NCBI GenBank assembly: GCA_021186555.1
Contig: JAJKFL010000005.1
Span: forward strand, 44,697,635-44,761,634
Source of the DNA: Reticulitermes speratus
Lineage: Eukaryota > Arthropoda > Insecta > Blattodea > Rhinotermitidae
Reading direction: 5' to 3'
Length of the DNA: 64,000 nt
A program made the position numbers and the translations under genes. The notes below the pieces were generated by a model that worked only from the letters and a program-made list of their open reading frames with translations, was not told where the DNA came from and did no database searches. Below, in pieces: positions 60,682 through 64,000 of this stretch (positions within the stretch are counted from its first letter, which is position 1; each line of letters begins with the position of its first letter).

Positions 60682-60834
60682 ATGTTGAGATTTTTGAGTC
60701 GTAGGAAGGGACGTAATGCACAAAAAACATCGACACAAGTAGCACCTGGATCACAGCGACTCACCCCCAATAAACATCTCGTTCAGTGCAGAGTTATACT
60801 TTTAGATGGCACTGATTTGTCCATAGATTTATCT
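60682..60834 (+). CDS. yrt: yurt/EPB41L5-type FERM protein, first coding exon (partial)
   Basis: A 51-codon exon ending at a GTAAGT donor in phase 0. It starts MLRFLSRRKGR, a basic leader like the MLSFFRRTLGRR of vertebrate EPB41L5, and ends VQCRVILLDGTDLSIDLS, the first strand of the FERM F1 lobe (vertebrate CRVSLLDGTDVSVDLP). Known relatives act at the basolateral membrane of epithelia, limiting Crumbs and supporting lateral junctions. The rest of the gene lies beyond the window. Paralogues of the same FERM group are possible but the leader favours yurt/EPB41L5. Confidence 0.8.
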
Positions 60835-62189
60835 GTAAGTATTTATTCAGAGTCACCAAGCATGGAAGTAGTGTCAGATTAGTATACGTTGTCCGTCTGT
60901 GGGACAGGTGTGCTTACCTAGCTGCAATAAATATCACCCTCGTGGTGCATTTATATGTCATATAGTATCGAAAACAAAGTCAAATATTAGTGTGGCAGGC
61001 AAAATCGAAGACTTAGGAATATGGTCATGCAAAATTAATAGTAGACAATACTGAAGTTACAGAGAACAGAATAGCTTAATATTCGAATTTTAAAGGTTAA
61101 TTGGCATGTAATTAAGATGGCTTAATAACTTTTGACGAAATCCGTACACTTCAAACGCCAGCTGAAGAGTTAGTTTTCACACCTGGTACTTAAGACTGTG
61201 GTAAATATTATGAAATATAAACTTCGATTTGGGCAGGTAAGGAATGCAAGTGTGAGAGGAGAGGAACAGAAGTGAATACAGAAGAATAGTCTTGGTTCAT
61301 GTGGGTTGACTTGGGTTTCTTTCTATTCTTGATTGATGTAGTTATTTTATTGAAGCCATTTTTATATTGTAACTGTATAAGCAGTTCCTAATCATTTGCT
61401 CTACTGACCCAACAGGTTAGAAGAGTGTGTTGTAATGTCATTCAGTAATAGTAGAGGACAAAAGTCATTAGCATTACTGCATTTCATACTGTTAGGTTAG
61501 GTGTATTTAGTATCATTCTGAACTTTGACAACAATGGTGTATTATTATTGTGACACATACTTGAACTTCATCCATCATCTAGTTTAAAATATAAAGTTCT
61601 AAAATTGCTACATTTCTGAGACTGGCCCTGTTTTTTTTTGAGTTGGATTAAAGAGAGTTAAGTCTTCTGTAGGGCTTGTTAGACAATGCTGATCTTATGA
61701 ACATGCAGTATGAAAGGATAAAGGTGCATTAAGAATTAGTTTGTGTTCTTATTATTCATGTCATGTGAAGAACTTGATCAGCGAACATTGTATCCTGTCA
61801 GTTGAGAGGATAATTAGCAAATAGTGAATTGGAAATAAATGCTGTGAAAGGAAGTGATTGATACCGAATTTGAGGTACCATCTAGGCATTTACCTAGAGG
61901 GATTCAGGAGTACACAGAAATGTTCAGCCAGGATAGTTTGTTTGGGATATGCTAAATACAAGCAGGATTGCTAACTGCTTGAATGTGATGTTGTTTTTGT
62001 GTAATTTAAATGGGCTCTGCTCTGATGTTGGTGGTGTTGAATTATATAGCTCTCTTAACCACAGAGGTGGGTAGTCCCCCCCCCATGAATGGTATATCTG
62101 AAGTAGAAGGACTGACTTATGGCTGGGGTTGAATTCCCAAATGAAGCAGTAATTTTTTTATTAGCTGCCACATTTGTATTTGAGGATTC

Positions 62190-62315
62190 AGGTCTTGTGG
62201 GATGCGATTGGTGAGTCGTTCCTAAGATTACTCCAAAAATTGGGAAACACCCAATAACACAGCATCATATACCAGAAGACTTGAAATTTGCTGAGAACCT
62301 CAAATCTTGCACATC
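62190..62315 (+). repeat. Dispersed repeat fragment
   Basis: Ends with ACACAGCATCATATACCAGA then GAGAACCTCAAATCTTGCAC, the family end also at 38863 and 32640. Confidence 0.5.
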
Positions 62316-62539
62316 CGTATTTGTTGCACCTGGCTTAGAATCCAGTGGGTACCAGGAATTGTTGCCAGGGAATAAAGCAGCATCACAGTGAAGCTGGCCA
62401 ATAACTACCTGAAAGTGTCAAGGTCTAGAATGTGTGGAGCTTACCACCATACACCCTGAGTGCCTTTAGATTTATCTCACCTTAATTGTTTTTTAAATCT
62501 TATATCTAACAGGCAGGCAAAGTAACAGTATGCTGGAGA

Positions 62540-63110
62540 AAAACTGCATAATGAAGATCTTCATAATTTTTTCTATTCACCAAATATTATTAGTATGATA
62601 AAATCAAAGAGGATCAGATGGGTATAGTATGTAGCATGCATGAGAGAATTGAGAAATGAATATACACTGTTTTGATTGGAAGATCTGAAAGAAAGAGTCG
62701 ACATGAAAGACTTAAATGTCAATTGGGTATAATATTAAAATGGATCATAAGGAGATAGGGTGAGAAGATGTGGACTGAATGAATTTGGCTTCCTGTGAAT
62801 ATTGTAATGAACATTTAGGGTGCAGAAAATGTGCTAAGTTTGTGGACTAGGTGGGACTGTTAGCTTGACAGTAAGGATTTTGCTGCATGAAATTAGTGTA
62901 GTCAGCTTAATGTCTGACGTCACTGGCTATTTTGTGAGGCTTGTAGTTTAGTTTTCATATGCAACATGGTTTCTTGGATGACAACTAAGTCCAGGGAGCA
63001 AAGTGCTTCTTAGAAGGTGAAAGTTCCTTATCTGGTCAAGAAATAAAAGTACTGACTGAAATGGAACAGAGTTAGTATGTGATATGGCTAAACCCTGAAG
63101 ACTGACATTG
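62540..63110 (+). mobile_element. RTE-like LINE 3' end, decayed
   Basis: A NEDLHNFFYSP-like stretch (62555-62590), a KSKRIRW-like stretch, then a 3' region with CAGGGAGCAAAGTGCTTCTTAG-type sequence near 62990 that echoes the tail of the 35640 copy. Confidence 0.6.
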
Positions 63111-63654
63111 AATATCAGTCACAGACTACAGAAACCTAAAGGATGAAGGAGCAGTGGCAGTTGGTTCCTTGTTCCATAAGAGCAGGCCTTGTCTGACATG
63201 TGAACATGGGGGCAGTGACATTGTGTGCATAAAGAACAATCACAGGAAACTGTGTTAGGCCTACTGAATGCAACAGTGTATTAATTACATCTGAACGCCA
63301 GACTCTTGTGCCATTGTTCACCTAATTATCTTCAAGAAACTCTCAGGGAACCACAACAACTCTTCCTGATGTCTCATGTGTTGCTGTTTTAAGCTCATTT
63401 AGCATGTGCAGTATAAAGGGCTGTTTATTATTGCATAATATAGACTACAGTTCTTTTATATGGAAACCTTGTTAACTGAACAGTTTAGCTCAGTTGTTTT
63501 TTTGAAGTTGAGTGAGTGGTACATTACAACATGTCAGGTTAGTTCTGAATTGAGAAGGAAGCAGTTAATCCCTATTCAAGGTAATATCCTAACATTTTCT
63601 TGGAAGAACATGAGGCCTTTTTAACCTGCTTCATTTCGCTGTGATAATAATATT

Positions 63655-63825
63655 ATACCAAGGCCACAGAAAGAAGTCCCATGGATATTGGGGCAGATTA
63701 CTTCAGGCTTCCCTTTCTCTGCCTTCTGCTGTATTTGTCTTAAGTCTCCTTTTCCTCAAAGCCAGCCAGCTGGTCACTAGCAAAGTTTATCAGTACTGAC
63801 ATTCATGTCAACAGAATGAGTTTAT
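63655..63825 (-). repeat. Dispersed repeat, inverted copy
   Basis: Complement shares GTTGACATGAATGT, GGGAAGCCTGAAGTA and GGGACTTCTTTCTG with 45785-46015. Confidence 0.55.
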
Positions 63826-64000
63826 GTTGGAGGGAATCTGTCCATTGGACTTGTTTCTGTGGTCTTATTAGAGTGACCTGTATAAATTATAGTGTTCTTC
63901 AATATGTGGTATCCTAAATTCTCTATGGGTTTATCCATCTTAGCTCTAACAATTGTTTGAAGCTCTTTGATTCATACGATTATAATTTGTTCTAAGGAAG

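Larger units (their letters stand above)
60835..64000 (+). other. First intron of the FERM gene (incomplete)
   Basis: No further exon is recognised to the window end. It holds a foldback relative (about 61555-61650), a weak SINE-like stretch (about 62035-62165), a dispersed repeat (about 62190-62315), a LINE 3' fragment (62540-63110) and an inverted dispersed repeat (63655-63825). Confidence 0.6.

Noticed and set aside
1-64000. CRISPR arrays, bacterial operons, riboswitches
   Set aside because: Spliced genes, SINEs and LINEs show an animal genome; no spaced direct-repeat array was seen.

Overview
The window is animal nuclear DNA, almost certainly from an insect with a large, repeat-rich genome. 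A polyneopteran such as a cockroach or termite is my inference from gene content, intron sizes and repeat style. All recognised host genes lie on the + strand. They are (1) a scleraxis/TCF15-type bHLH transcription factor (300-5967, four exons, the last tentative); (2) SLC12A9, a cation-chloride cotransporter family member (12367-31548, 15 coding exons, 960 codons in my model); (3) MLH1, the MutL-type mismatch-repair ATPase (44817-59379, 12 coding exons, 678 codons, ending in the family's FERC terminus); and (4) the first coding exon of a yurt/EPB41L5-type FERM protein (60682-60834), which runs out of the window. Both long exon models keep one open frame with consensus splice sites.

Layout: 1-8 kb holds the bHLH gene and an intergenic spacer. 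8.3-11.2 kb is a block of LINE and SINE insertions. 12.3-31.5 kb is SLC12A9; its intron 12 carries a hAT DNA transposon that itself contains an RTE-type LINE. 31.5-44.6 kb has no recognised host gene and is packed with decayed LINEs, foldback elements and small MITEs. 44.7-59.4 kb is MLH1, whose introns hold SINEs, pogo/Tigger-type elements and hammerhead-bearing repeats. 59.4-64 kb is the spacer and the start of the FERM gene with its long first intron. Several insertions have clean target-site duplications, so boundaries can be given to the base.

The most interesting signal is a set of hammerhead-ribozyme-like motifs inside inverted-repeat (foldback) elements and related solo arms. Each has a CUGANGA core, a small stem-loop II, GAAAC, a very short stem III and a cleavage-type A or C. 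At least seven loci carry them (about 5.3, 17.8-18.5, 37.7-37.9, 43.2-43.5, 46.3, 52.3/57.0 and 58.5 kb). In the paired elements the two ribozymes point outward from the centre. The layout resembles hammerheads described in Penelope-like elements and retrozymes. Two of the motifs lie in sense orientation in host introns. Other notable items are a tandem duplication that left a dead copy of SLC12A9 exon 2, a GC-AG intron in MLH1, a long hairpin filling much of a 183-nt SLC12A9 intron, and a pogo-type element reduced to its DNA-binding domain.
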